From positions 1 through 21,975 of the forward strand of contig JAUYBT010000001.1 of NCBI GenBank assembly GCA_030692905.1: a stretch of DNA of 21,975 bases. The letters are read 5' to 3'. Both the position numbers and the translations under genes were made by a program. The stretch comes from Bacteroidales bacterium. GTDB lineage: Bacteria > Bacteroidota > Bacteroidia > Bacteroidales > VadinHA17. Below, one piece after another: positions 7,460 to 15,554 of the stretch. A model generated the notes under the pieces. The model saw only the letters and a program-made list of their open reading frames with translations, had not been told where the DNA came from and ran no database searches. Each line of letters opens with the position of its first letter. Positions within the stretch are counted from its first letter, which is position 1.

Positions 7460-8533
7460 ATGAATAGACTATTCACAAAACGATTAGGGGCTCTGATGAG
7501 TTCCCTCTTAATCATTTCATCGGTATCATTTTCACAGTTTGACAATTTTGATTTTTTAAAAAGTGTCCCTGCAGATGGTGTAAAATTCCTCCAGGCTTAT
7601 ATTTCACCCTATACAAATGCTTTTGGAGCAGGTCTTAACGGTGGCTGGTATAATTCGGCAAAGCCTCATAAATTGTTGGGATTCGATCTTACACTCAGTG
7701 TCAATGCGGGAATCGTTCCCTCATCAGAAAACACTTTTGATGTTACCAAGATTGGTCTTACTAAACTTACAGGTACGGGTATGGCATCCACAATTGCCGG
7801 TCCGAATAAAAATGGTCCGGTTATGACCTATAAAGATAATGCAAGTGGAGTCACACTAGCATCCTTTACTGCTCCTCCCGGAACCGAATGGAAATATGTA
7901 CCGACACCTACGGTCCAGTTGGGATTGGGTCTCCCTTTTGGAACCGAAGTTAAGTTTAGGTTCATTCCAAAAATCGATCTTGGGGGTAAGGGCGATATCA
8001 GCCTTTTTGGCGTTGGTGTTATGCATAGTCTTTTACAATATTTACCTGGATACAAAATGATGAAATTATGGGATGTTTCATTTTTTGGTGGTTATACAAA
8101 ACTTCAGGGAAATGCGGGGATTGACCTTCAACCTGACTGGGCAAAAGCGCATTACAGTACTAATTATCCGACTACTGCCTTTCAAAATCAAAACCTATCA
8201 GCCAGTTTTGCAGCAATGAATGTCGGATTAGTTGGATCTATTAACATTCCAGTTCTTACACTTTATGGCGGAGTTGGCTACTGTAGTACAAAGACGGATA
8301 TCAAATTGACTGGTAACTTCCCGACACCTACTTATAACGCAGCTTATTCACCCCCTGATGTTTATGAGGATGCAGGAGTTATTAAAAACTTCCCTGCAAT
8401 AGAAATCAAGAATTCTGGTGTAAGAGCTAATATTGGTTTAAGGATAAAACTTGCTATTATCACAATTCATGCTGATTATACCTTGGCACAATATAATATG
8501 TTATCAACAGGTTTGGGAATCTCGTTCAGATAA
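7460..8533 (+). CDS. Outer-membrane beta-barrel protein (DUF6588-like)
   Basis: The 357-residue protein starts with a signal peptide (about residues 1-25, ending SSVSFSQ). The mature part alternates hydrophobic and polar residues in many strands rich in Gly and aromatic residues, typical of a beta-barrel. The opening (FLKSVPADGVKFLQAYISPY, then FGAGLNGGWYNSAKPHKLLG) resembles the DUF6588 family of Bacteroidota outer-membrane proteins, whose function is not known. The C-terminus (LSTGLGISFR) has the hydrophobic/aromatic pattern of a last barrel strand. It is the last gene before a strong terminator and may be a target of the neighbouring ECF sigma factor; that link rests on position only. Confidence 0.75.
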   Translation: MNRLFTKRLGALMSSLLIISSVSFSQFDNFDFLKSVPADGVKFLQAYISPYTNAFGAGLNGGWYNSAKPHKLLGFDLTLSVNAGIVPSSENTFDVTKIGLTKLTGTGMASTIAGPNKNGPVMTYKDNASGVTLASFTAPPGTEWKYVPTPTVQLGLGLPFGTEVKFRFIPKIDLGGKGDISLFGVGVMHSLLQYLPGYKMMKLWDVSFFGGYTKLQGNAGIDLQPDWAKAHYSTNYPTTAFQNQNLSASFAAMNVGLVGSINIPVLTLYGGVGYCSTKTDIKLTGNFPTPTYNAAYSPPDVYEDAGVIKNFPAIEIKNSGVRANIGLRIKLAIITIHADYTLAQYNMLSTGLGISFR

Positions 8534-8554
8534 TAGAAATTAAAATATTTTCTG

Positions 8555-8593
8555 AAATCCCCGGGGTTCCCAAACTGTCCCGGGGATTTTTTT
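8555..8593 (+). terminator. Strong intrinsic terminator after outer-membrane gene
   Basis: Perfect stem atccccggg (8557-8565) / cccggggat (8579-8587), extended by A-T pairs, 13-base loop, then a T run. It is the strongest terminator in the window and closes the 5129-8533 region before the RelA/SpoT homologue. Confidence 0.85.
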
Positions 8594-8644
8594 GAAACCA
8601 GTGTTATCTTTATAAAAAAATATAGTCTAAATACAAAGAGATTA

Positions 8645-10603
8645 ATGATGGCAGACTCACAAAAAATAAATACTGGTTACCGCGCATTACTTCAGGCAGC
8701 AAAAAATACGGTAGCTTCTGAAGATAATGTTAAGATCAGAAGAGCTCTTGATCTTGCAGTGGAAGCCTGTGGTGATAAAACTATCCTTACCGGCGAACCT
8801 GAAATCCTTCACGCTCTCTCCGTTGCCAGGATCATAGCCGGGGAAATGGGGCTTGGACTGACTTCAATTATCACGGCATTATTGCATGATTCCTATAATA
8901 ATGTAAACCCTCCTCCAAAAGAACTTGAAAAGGAGTTCGGGAAAAAAACTGTTGAAATTCTGAACGGCTTTACGCGAATTACCAGCATCGATTCAATGCA
9001 ATCTTCTTATCAGGCTGAAAATTTCCGTAAGTTATTATTAAGTCTTGCTGACGACGTAAGAGTAATTCTTATAAAGCTTGTTGAACGACTTGAGTATATG
9101 CGTAACCTTGGCAAGGCACCGGAGAAGGAGAGGTTACCCCTGGCCTCAGAAACCTATTTCCTTTATGCTCCGCTGGCCCACAGACTTGGCTTTTATAATA
9201 TCAAGTCGGAAATGGAAGACCTTGCTGCTAAATATCTGGAGCCTGAACAATATAATTATGTCGATTGCCGTCTGAAGCAAACCACAGCATCGAGGAATAA
9301 ACTGATACGTGACTTCTCAATTCCTCTGAAGGAAAAACTGGAAAAGCAAGGCTTTAAGTTCACTATCAAAAGTCGCACAAAATCAATACATTCCATAATG
9401 CTGAAAATGAAGAAGCAGGGAGTGGAATTTGAGGAAGTATATGACCTTTTTGCAGTAAGGATAATCATTGAAAGCGATAGTGAGAAAGAAAAATCTGACT
9501 GCTGGAGAGCATACTCTATAGTAACAGATCTATATCAACCCAATCCAAGCAGGATGAGAGACTGGATCTCTGTCCCTAAATCAAACGGGTATGAGTCTCT
9601 TCATACAACAGTTGTGGGGCCCAGAGGAAAATGGGTTGAAGTGCAGATCAGATCATTCAGGATGGATGAAATAGCTGAAAAGGGGTTGGCTGCACACTTC
9701 AAATATAAGGGAATGAAAGGAGAAGGAGGACTCGACACCTGGCTCTCCAAAATGCGGGAAATACTTGAATCATCTGAAAAAGAGGATAATGCATTTATCA
9801 ATCAGGTGAGGTCCGGATTATACACCGACGAGGTTTTCGTATTTACTCCAAAAGGCGATCTGCGCCAGTTACCTGCCGGAGCAACAGTTCTCGATTTTGC
9901 CTTCGATATTCATACCGACGTTGGAGCCTCATGTGTCGGAGGGAAGGTAAATGGAAAGAATGTAACGATAAGGCATGTCTTGCATAATGGTGATCATGTA
10001 TCCATCATCAGGTCAAAAAATCAGAAGCCAAAGCAGGATTGGTTGTCGTTTGTGATTACGACAAAAGCAAAAACTAAGATTAAGCAGGTTCTGAATGAGG
10101 AGAAGACCAAGGCAGCTGCCGAAGGAAAGGAAATACTAATGCGGCGGCTGAAGAACTGGAAAATAGTTTACGGTGATACCGTGATACAAAAACTACTCAA
10201 TTCTTACAGCCTTAAAACTGCACAGGATCTCTATTATCTTATTGCAACCGAGAAGATTGAACTCCTTCATATAAAAGATGTTTTATTAAAAGATGAATCA
10301 ATTGAACCGACTAGTCCGGCTACTATGGTGCCGGAAAAAGAGGCAAAAGAACCATCTGATTCTCAATATTCTGATTACCTGATTATTGAAGATAGAGTAG
10401 AGGGTCTTGATTATAAATTGGCCAAATGCTGCAATCCGGAATATGGGTATAGCGTTTTTGGTTTCGTCACAATTTTGGAGGGAATAAAAATCCACAGGAC
10501 AAATTGCCCTAATGCGCATAATATGATGACCAGATATCCATACAGGGTGATTGCTGTCCGCTGGTCGAAATCAAAGAACAGACCATTTACCATTTTCAAA
10601 TAA
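8645..10603 (+). CDS. relA: RelA/SpoT homologue, hydrolase site degenerate, ACT domain absent
   Basis: This is a long RelA/SpoT protein making or regulating (p)ppGpp. Domains: HD hydrolase region about 40-190, synthetase about 235-355, TGS 394-455, conserved Cys zinc-finger domain with CC (595-596), H617 and C621. In the HD region His81-Asp82 remain, but the catalytic Glu-Asp of HDxxED are Asn85-Asn86, and the KLADRLHNM metal segment reads KLVERLEYM, so Asp is Glu147 and His is Glu150. Hydrolysis is probably lost. The synthetase has SIHSIMLKM, YDLFAVRI, NGYESLHT and VEVQIRS and looks intact. The RXKD/EXDD discriminator reads RMRD (303-306), the basic form usual in bifunctional enzymes. The protein stops at residue 652, where the ACT domain should begin, about 75 residues short of family length. 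Two adjacent ATGs could start it. Confidence 0.9.
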   Translation: MMADSQKINTGYRALLQAAKNTVASEDNVKIRRALDLAVEACGDKTILTGEPEILHALSVARIIAGEMGLGLTSIITALLHDSYNNVNPPPKELEKEFGKKTVEILNGFTRITSIDSMQSSYQAENFRKLLLSLADDVRVILIKLVERLEYMRNLGKAPEKERLPLASETYFLYAPLAHRLGFYNIKSEMEDLAAKYLEPEQYNYVDCRLKQTTASRNKLIRDFSIPLKEKLEKQGFKFTIKSRTKSIHSIMLKMKKQGVEFEEVYDLFAVRIIIESDSEKEKSDCWRAYSIVTDLYQPNPSRMRDWISVPKSNGYESLHTTVVGPRGKWVEVQIRSFRMDEIAEKGLAAHFKYKGMKGEGGLDTWLSKMREILESSEKEDNAFINQVRSGLYTDEVFVFTPKGDLRQLPAGATVLDFAFDIHTDVGASCVGGKVNGKNVTIRHVLHNGDHVSIIRSKNQKPKQDWLSFVITTKAKTKIKQVLNEEKTKAAAEGKEILMRRLKNWKIVYGDTVIQKLLNSYSLKTAQDLYYLIATEKIELLHIKDVLLKDESIEPTSPATMVPEKEAKEPSDSQYSDYLIIEDRVEGLDYKLAKCCNPEYGYSVFGFVTILEGIKIHRTNCPNAHNMMTRYPYRVIAVRWSKSKNRPFTIFK

Positions 10604-11098
10604 AATAGGAAGAGATTCAATTTTCTCCAGTTCTTCTAATTTAAACATTACATGAGGTAATGCTTGTAAGTAATTTATATTCTTATGTTTATTAACAGTA
10701 TTTGAAGACATAATTATAAAAATTCCTGGTTCAACATAGTTTCTTAAAGCAGGCGATTCACAAATTACGGGAACATTTGATAGTATATATTCCATTATTT
10801 CATTAAAAACACCCAACAGCTGATCATCCCAAACCTTTGCAAAGAATACTTTATGAGCACCTGAATGAAGCATGCGGGATGTGTCCTTTGAAGTATCCCT
10901 GTTAGTCTCCTCATAAATTGAATATCTTTTTTTTTCAGATATGGAAATCAAACCTGTTGTAGTCTCATGAAAGTGCGGACTTATCTTTACCGCAGTAATC
11001 TTAAGACCGGGGAATTGCCTGATTATTTTGCAAGCCATTGAGGTTTTCCCCGATTTGGTCCCTGTTCCGGCTATAAGTAGAAGATTTGGGATAATCAT
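10571..11098 (-). CDS. P-loop NTPase of BioD/CobB/MobB type
   Basis: The protein of about 175 residues has an N-terminal strand followed by IAGTGTKSGKTSMACKII. G-x5-GKT is the spacing of the deviant P-loop in dethiobiotin synthetase, CobB and related SIMIBI ATPases. Further matches include ITAVKISPH after the next strand and VICESPALRNYVEPGIFIIM near the middle, where BioD and MobB relatives have the second acidic/nucleotide region. The substrate is unknown; it is shorter than BioD (about 225), so a MobB-like or orphan role is possible. I chose ATG at 11098 because the upstream in-frame ATG at 11152 lies inside a terminator hairpin. Its 3' end overlaps the convergent RelA/SpoT gene by 33 bases. 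Confidence 0.7.
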   Translation of the reverse strand: MIIPNLLLIAGTGTKSGKTSMACKIIRQFPGLKITAVKISPHFHETTTGLISISEKKRYSIYEETNRDTSKDTSRMLHSGAHKVFFAKVWDDQLLGVFNEIMEYILSNVPVICESPALRNYVEPGIFIIMSSNTVNKHKNINYLQALPHVMFKLEELEKIESLPILFENGKWSVL

Positions 11099-11138
11099 AA
11101 TCACAGAGCTTTTTATATAATCAGATGTTAAGATGATC

Positions 11139-11163
11139 AAAAAAACCGGCATTTAGCCGGTTT
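11139..11163 (-). terminator. Intrinsic terminator after YtfJ-like gene
   Basis: Read on the minus strand, the 8-bp stem aaaccggc/gccggttt with a 5-base loop is followed by a T run (11139-11145). It ends the gene at 11188-11727 and separates it from the P-loop NTPase gene. Confidence 0.75.
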
Positions 11164-11187
11164 AAGTATTCTATATCAGAATAACTG

Positions 11188-11727
11188 TTATTCTTTAGTT
11201 AATGCCAATATCATCTGAATGATCTTCTCGTTTTCAGATTCCGGAATTTTCCCAACATACAAAGCCCTGCAAATCCGATTTTTATCTAATATTACCACAG
11301 TATAATTATCTTTTGACAAACCCCATAGATTCAGTAGTGTCCAATTATAATCAAAAAGAATAGTGGTCCCGAATTTTTTCGCCTTTTTACCAGCTATCAT
11401 ACGTATCAGGCCATTGGGTTTCCATGTGGACTTGCAGTCAACAATGCCAAAACCCTGAAACAAATCCCTGCTGATTCGTTTGTCAACATCAACAGCTTTA
11501 TTGACGGCTTCGTTAAATGGTTCATTCAATTCAGATTCATCAGGATCAACATAATTGACCTGAATCACTTTTCCAGCCCAAGACTCCATAGTAAATTCTT
11601 TTTTATCAGCATCAGTAAACATCCAGTCCGGAGCTTTCATCCCAACAGCCAGTTTGACATTCTGCTGTCCTAAGATTCCGGTCAAAGAAAATAAACTGAA
11701 AACGAGAGTAATGATCATTTTTTTCAT
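11188..11727 (-). CDS. Exported YtfJ-like thioredoxin-fold protein
   Basis: The 179-residue protein starts with a signal peptide (residues 1-20, ending GILGQ). The mature part resembles the YtfJ family: VGMKAPDW, then AGKVIQVNYVDPDESELNEP, a mid segment with FGTTILFDYNWTLLNLWGL, and TVVILDKNRICRALYVGKI. The fold is thioredoxin-like, but the redox CxxC is absent, as in YtfJ, so disulfide chemistry is not expected. Function is unknown; a periplasmic location is inferred. The gene is divergent from typA, with about 115 bases between the start codons, and has its own terminator. TATATTTC upstream on the minus strand is close to the -7 consensus. Confidence 0.7.
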   Translation of the reverse strand: MKKMIITLVFSLFSLTGILGQQNVKLAVGMKAPDWMFTDADKKEFTMESWAGKVIQVNYVDPDESELNEPFNEAVNKAVDVDKRISRDLFQGFGIVDCKSTWKPNGLIRMIAGKKAKKFGTTILFDYNWTLLNLWGLSKDNYTVVILDKNRICRALYVGKIPESENEKIIQMILALTKE

Positions 11728-11818
11728 AAGTCGGCTTTTAAAATTTATTGCGAAATATATGAATTTTTTATCATTATTTAATTTTCGTAGTTTTTATCAT
11801 TTATCCCGGCAACAATAT

Positions 11819-11826
11819 TACTTTTG
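11819..11826 (+). promoter_or_regulatory. Probable -7 box of typA
   Basis: TACTTTTG matches TAnnTTTG, 17 bases before the ATG at 11844. A clear TTTG at -33 is missing. Transcription would begin around 11832, inside or just before the TTG that could otherwise be read as a start, which favours the ATG start. Confidence 0.45.
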
Positions 11827-11843
11827 CGGTCTAATTGATTCTT

Positions 11844-13625
11844 ATGCAATTAATAAGAAATATAGCGATCATTGCACATGTGGATCATGGGAAAACTACT
11901 CTGGTTGACAGGATTATACAGGAATGCCAGGTGCTTGATCAGAGGAAGGAAGCGGGTGATCTTATTCTTGATAGTAACGATCTTGAGCGGGAAAGAGGGA
12001 TAACAATCCTCTCTAAAAACGTCTCAGCAAATTATAAAGGTGTTAAAATTAACATTATTGATACTCCGGGTCACGCCGATTTTGGAGGTGAGGTTGAGAG
12101 GGTTCTTAAGATGGCAGATGGTGTTTTGTTACTTGTTGATGCTCTTGAGGGACCAATGCCGCAGACAAGGTTTGTACTTGGAAAAGCGATTGCCCTGGGA
12201 CTGAAACCGATTGTTGTCGTCAATAAGGTCGATAAAGATAACTGCAGACCCGATGAAGTTCAACAGGATATTTTCGAACTGATGTTTAACCTTGATGCTT
12301 CAGACGACCAGCTTGATTTTGAAACAGTTTTCGGATCGTCGAAATACGGATGGATGAGTAGTGACTGGAAAAAGCCGGAAACCGATATAAAGTACCTCCT
12401 TGACACGATTCTTAAGGAAATACCTGGACCGCCGTATATTACAGGAACAGCTCAGATGCAGGTTGCTTCACTCGATTTTTCGAATTATGTTGGAAGAATA
12501 GCTATCGGCCGTGTATTCAGAGGCGACATTATGACCGGTGTTGACTATACCTTGTGCAAGAGGGATGGTAAAGTTAAGAAAGTAAGGGTTAAAGAACTTT
12601 ATGTCTTTGAAGGATTGGGAAGAGTTAAAACTGAAAGTGTCAGATGCGGTGATCTATGTGCTGTTATCGGACTGGAGGATTTCGAAATAGGGGATACCCT
12701 GGCAGATCTGCTTGCTCCTGAAGCATTGCAGAGAATCGAAGTGGATGAACCTACCATGAGTATGGTTTTTACCATCAATAACTCACCTTTATTCGGCAAG
12801 GAAGGCAAGTTTGTTACTTCACGTCATCTTAGGACCAGGTTGATGAGAGAGACTGAGAAAAACCTGGCTCTTAAAGTTGAAGATACAAAATCAGAAGATA
12901 CTTTCAATGTCTATGGCCGCGGGATACTTCATCTTTCGATACTTATTGAGACTATGCGACGCGAAGGATATGAATTCCAGGTAGGTAAACCAAAGGTCAT
13001 ATTGAAAGATATAAATGGATTAAAATCAGAACCTTATGAGACTTTAACAATTGATGTACTCCCTGATTTTTCAGGTAAAGCCATTGAACTTATTACCCAA
13101 AGGAAAGGTGAAATGATTGTTATTGAACCCAAGGGAGACCTGACTCATATTGAGTTTGATATTCCATCAAGAGGACTGATAGGATTAAGAAACAACATGC
13201 TTACAGCCACATCAGGTGAGGCTGTAATGCATCACCGGTTCAGAGCATATGATAAATATAAAGGTGATGATCTGTTACCGAAACAAAATGGTTCACTGGT
13301 TTCCCTCGATCAGGGTATGGCAACCGGCCATGCAATTGACAGACTTCAGGACAGAGGCAGATTCTATATTGATCCGGGAGAACAAGTTTATAAGGGTCAG
13401 GTAATCGGAGAATATACGAGGTTTGGTGACCTTGAGGTAAATATTGTTAAAGGGAAAAAGCTTACAAATATGAGGGCTTCAGGGTCAGATGACAGCCTGA
13501 GGATAGCACCAAAACTGAAATTCTCACTTGAGGAATCGATGGAGCAGATAAAAGATGACGAATATCTTGAAGTTACTCCTTTAAGTCTGAGAATGAGAAA
13601 AATACCTTCTTATAAATTCAGTTAA
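11844..13625 (+). CDS. typA: Ribosome-associated GTPase TypA/BipA
   Basis: This translational GTPase of the EF-G family acts on the ribosome, in assembly and stress adaptation. From the ATG at 11844 it is 593 residues, normal for BipA. An in-frame TTG at 11835 would add three residues, but MQLIRNIAIIAHVDHGKTTL is the family's usual opening. G motifs are complete: G1 AHVDHGKTT (11-19), G2 RGIT (51-54), G3 DTPGH (73-77), G4 NKVD (127-130). Domain II, the EF-G-like domains and the BipA-specific C-terminal domain follow, with the conserved SRGLIGLRN and GTPase-associated MATGHAIDRLQDRG near the end. It converges on the decarboxylase-family gene with 12 bases between stop codons and no terminator visible. 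Confidence 0.96.
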   Translation: MQLIRNIAIIAHVDHGKTTLVDRIIQECQVLDQRKEAGDLILDSNDLERERGITILSKNVSANYKGVKINIIDTPGHADFGGEVERVLKMADGVLLLVDALEGPMPQTRFVLGKAIALGLKPIVVVNKVDKDNCRPDEVQQDIFELMFNLDASDDQLDFETVFGSSKYGWMSSDWKKPETDIKYLLDTILKEIPGPPYITGTAQMQVASLDFSNYVGRIAIGRVFRGDIMTGVDYTLCKRDGKVKKVRVKELYVFEGLGRVKTESVRCGDLCAVIGLEDFEIGDTLADLLAPEALQRIEVDEPTMSMVFTINNSPLFGKEGKFVTSRHLRTRLMRETEKNLALKVEDTKSEDTFNVYGRGILHLSILIETMRREGYEFQVGKPKVILKDINGLKSEPYETLTIDVLPDFSGKAIELITQRKGEMIVIEPKGDLTHIEFDIPSRGLIGLRNNMLTATSGEAVMHHRFRAYDKYKGDDLLPKQNGSLVSLDQGMATGHAIDRLQDRGRFYIDPGEQVYKGQVIGEYTRFGDLEVNIVKGKKLTNMRASGSDDSLRIAPKLKFSLEESMEQIKDDEYLEVTPLSLRMRKIPSYKFS

Positions 13626-13637
13626 GTAATCTCTCTC

Positions 13638-14645
13638 TTAATGTGATTCTTTTGCAACAAGTCCGAATGCTCTCATATTTTCAACAGTAGTTCCCGGGGT
13701 AATTTCACAACCAGCCGAGATTATACACCGGCCTGAAGCTTGTCTTAAATCATCAATAACTGACTGCTTTATTATTTCCGGAGTTCCATCCTGAATTATT
13801 GTGACGGGATCGGATTTACCCGAAAAGACCTGACAAGGTCCGAGCAAAGTTGCAAAATCAGACATTGATGGAACAAGATGGTCAATATCGATAATATCAG
13901 CCCCTGTAGCAATCATTAAGGGTAAAATGGCTTCAGTATTTCCACAAATATGAAGCTTGGCTAAAACACCCAGACTATGTATGTGATCAACAAGTTTTTT
14001 TTGTCTGATATAAGCAAAACTGTTATACAGATCAGGTCCGATCTGTGAGCAGAATGCATCGCCAATACCTATACAGTGGGCACCTTCTTTTGCCTGGAGA
14101 GTTATAAACTCTATTGCACTTTCAACTATTGTGTCCATTGCTTTTCCAACTGATTCCGGATCGAGATAAAAGTCGATGGATGCATCAGTAGCTTTCCGTA
14201 AATCGACATATTCAGCTACCGGTCCTTCAACCCAGCCAACAATAAATAATTCATCACCTGACTGTCTCTTAAATTCACGTATTTCCTTCAATCTGTTCCG
14301 ACACCGGACATTTTCCAAAGGATTAAAGTGTCGAAGCTTTGCTGCTGCTTTTGCATCTGCCAAATGTCCTCCGGTGTCAATAGGCAGGTTGTCTTCAGGA
14401 TATTCAATCTGAATCCCGAAAGCTGATGCTTCAGCCCATGGATCGGACATTACAGTAACCCAGTCGATTTCAAAATCTCTTGCACAGAGTATCATTGCTT
14501 TGCATTTGGCAAGAGGATCGAGGCAGAAATCCCGGTATTTTATTCCGGTATATTTTGCAGCCCATCGCATGATTATGGGGTGAAATGGAGGATGGTCAAC
14601 AGGTTCTCCTTTAATAAATGAAAGTGTTCTTTCTAGACCTGTCAT
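13638..14645 (-). CDS. Uroporphyrinogen decarboxylase-family (MtaA/CmuA-like) methyltransferase
   Basis: The protein (335 residues from ATG at 14645) has the URO-D barrel fold of corrinoid/CoM methyltransferases rather than heme HemE. Evidence: opening LERTLSFIKGEPVDHPPFHP, GIGDAFCSQIGPDLYNSF, the zinc ligands in KLHICGN (His232, Cys234) and SAGCEITPGT (Cys313). These three ligands are the MtaA/MtbA/CmuA zinc site; HemE lacks them. The start at 14645 gives MTGLERTL, the usual opening; the upstream ATG at 14681 would add an unlikely hydrophobic leader. No corrinoid protein, reactivase or substrate-specific methyltransferase is adjacent, so the methyl donor and acceptor are unknown. Cytoplasmic. 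It lies downstream of the DUF2461 gene on the same strand, 65 bases apart. Confidence 0.85.
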   Translation of the reverse strand: MTGLERTLSFIKGEPVDHPPFHPIIMRWAAKYTGIKYRDFCLDPLAKCKAMILCARDFEIDWVTVMSDPWAEASAFGIQIEYPEDNLPIDTGGHLADAKAAAKLRHFNPLENVRCRNRLKEIREFKRQSGDELFIVGWVEGPVAEYVDLRKATDASIDFYLDPESVGKAMDTIVESAIEFITLQAKEGAHCIGIGDAFCSQIGPDLYNSFAYIRQKKLVDHIHSLGVLAKLHICGNTEAILPLMIATGADIIDIDHLVPSMSDFATLLGPCQVFSGKSDPVTIIQDGTPEIIKQSVIDDLRQASGRCIISAGCEITPGTTVENMRAFGLVAKESH

Positions 14646-14710
14646 GTAGATTATTTTTATTAAAAATGATATACTAATCAAAAGGATGATAGAGAACCAG
14701 TAAAAATTAA

Positions 14711-15373
14711 TTAATAATTATTCAGAAAATCATTAAACGGTTTCATTGCCTTTATAACATTCAGAACATGATCAAAATACTTCTCACTCAGAACGAATTC
14801 ATCATTAACTTCATTTTCAACCAGATAACTTTTAAATCTAAGTAAATCAATATTTGGATGATCTGTGTGGTAGCCTTTTGGAGCCTTTTTAAGTTTTTCT
14901 CCCTCAATTTTTCCGAAATATTTTATAAAATCTTTTGTATTGATAATTTTAACAAGTTTCACCGGTTCTTCATTTATTATTTCCCTTATTGCAGATAACC
15001 ATGGGGTAGGAGGCATATAAGCACCACCGGCAATTAAACTTTTCCCAGGCTCAATATGAATATAATAACCTGCAAATTTATCACCGTTTTTTTTCCCGCC
15101 TCTGACAATAAAAGCTCCAAAATGAGTCTTGTATGGTGATTTATCATTCGAGAAGCGAATATCACGGTTAATCCTGTAAAAACAACTCTTAGCTTCAAGT
15201 CCTTTCATAATGGGCTCAAAATCAATTATTTTATTTATTATTGCCTGAACAAATGACTCAATGTTATCTCTGGCATCTGTATATAATGGCCGGTTTTTAA
15301 TAAACCACTCCCGGTTGTTATTATCTTTTAAAATATTGAGGAATTCAAATGTTGATTTTTTAATTGTTTCCAT
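14711..15373 (-). CDS. DUF2461 domain protein
   Basis: The 220-residue protein matches the DUF2461 (TIGR02453) family along its full length: FLNILKDNNNREWFIKNRP at the start, CFYRINRDIRFSNDKSPYKT in the middle and GGKKNGDKFAGYYIHIEPGK followed by GGAYMPP. No function is known for this family, which is widespread in bacteria and some fungi. No signal peptide or membrane segment is present, so it is probably cytoplasmic. It may be cotranscribed with the methyltransferase-like gene downstream. The upstream gap of 181 bases to the divergent NlpC/P60 gene should hold both promoters. Confidence 0.87.
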   Translation of the reverse strand: METIKKSTFEFLNILKDNNNREWFIKNRPLYTDARDNIESFVQAIINKIIDFEPIMKGLEAKSCFYRINRDIRFSNDKSPYKTHFGAFIVRGGKKNGDKFAGYYIHIEPGKSLIAGGAYMPPTPWLSAIREIINEEPVKLVKIINTKDFIKYFGKIEGEKLKKAPKGYHTDHPNIDLLRFKSYLVENEVNDEFVLSEKYFDHVLNVIKAMKPFNDFLNNY

Positions 15374-15523
15374 TTTTCAGTGTTTTTTTGTATTTTCATG
15401 CTATTGCAACTACTGGTACTACATTGTTATTTTATTGAGAAAGGAACGAACGACCAATTAATGAAGCTAAAGGAAGGTATTTACCGGAATTTAAGCAAGC
15501 TGCAATTTACCGAATAAAATAGG

Positions 15524-15531
15524 TAAATTTG
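15524..15531 (+). promoter_or_regulatory. Possible -7 box of NlpC/P60-epimerase pair
   Basis: TAAATTTG matches TAnnTTTG and is 24 bases before the start at 15555. No good -33 TTTG is present at the expected distance. Confidence 0.35.
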
Positions 15532-15554
15532 AAGAGTATATTGAAAAATATCAG

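Noticed and set aside
11654..11908. 84-codon plus-strand open frame overlapping typA start
   Set aside because: Out-of-frame shadow spanning the promoter region and the YtfJ-like gene's signal peptide; no coherent protein.
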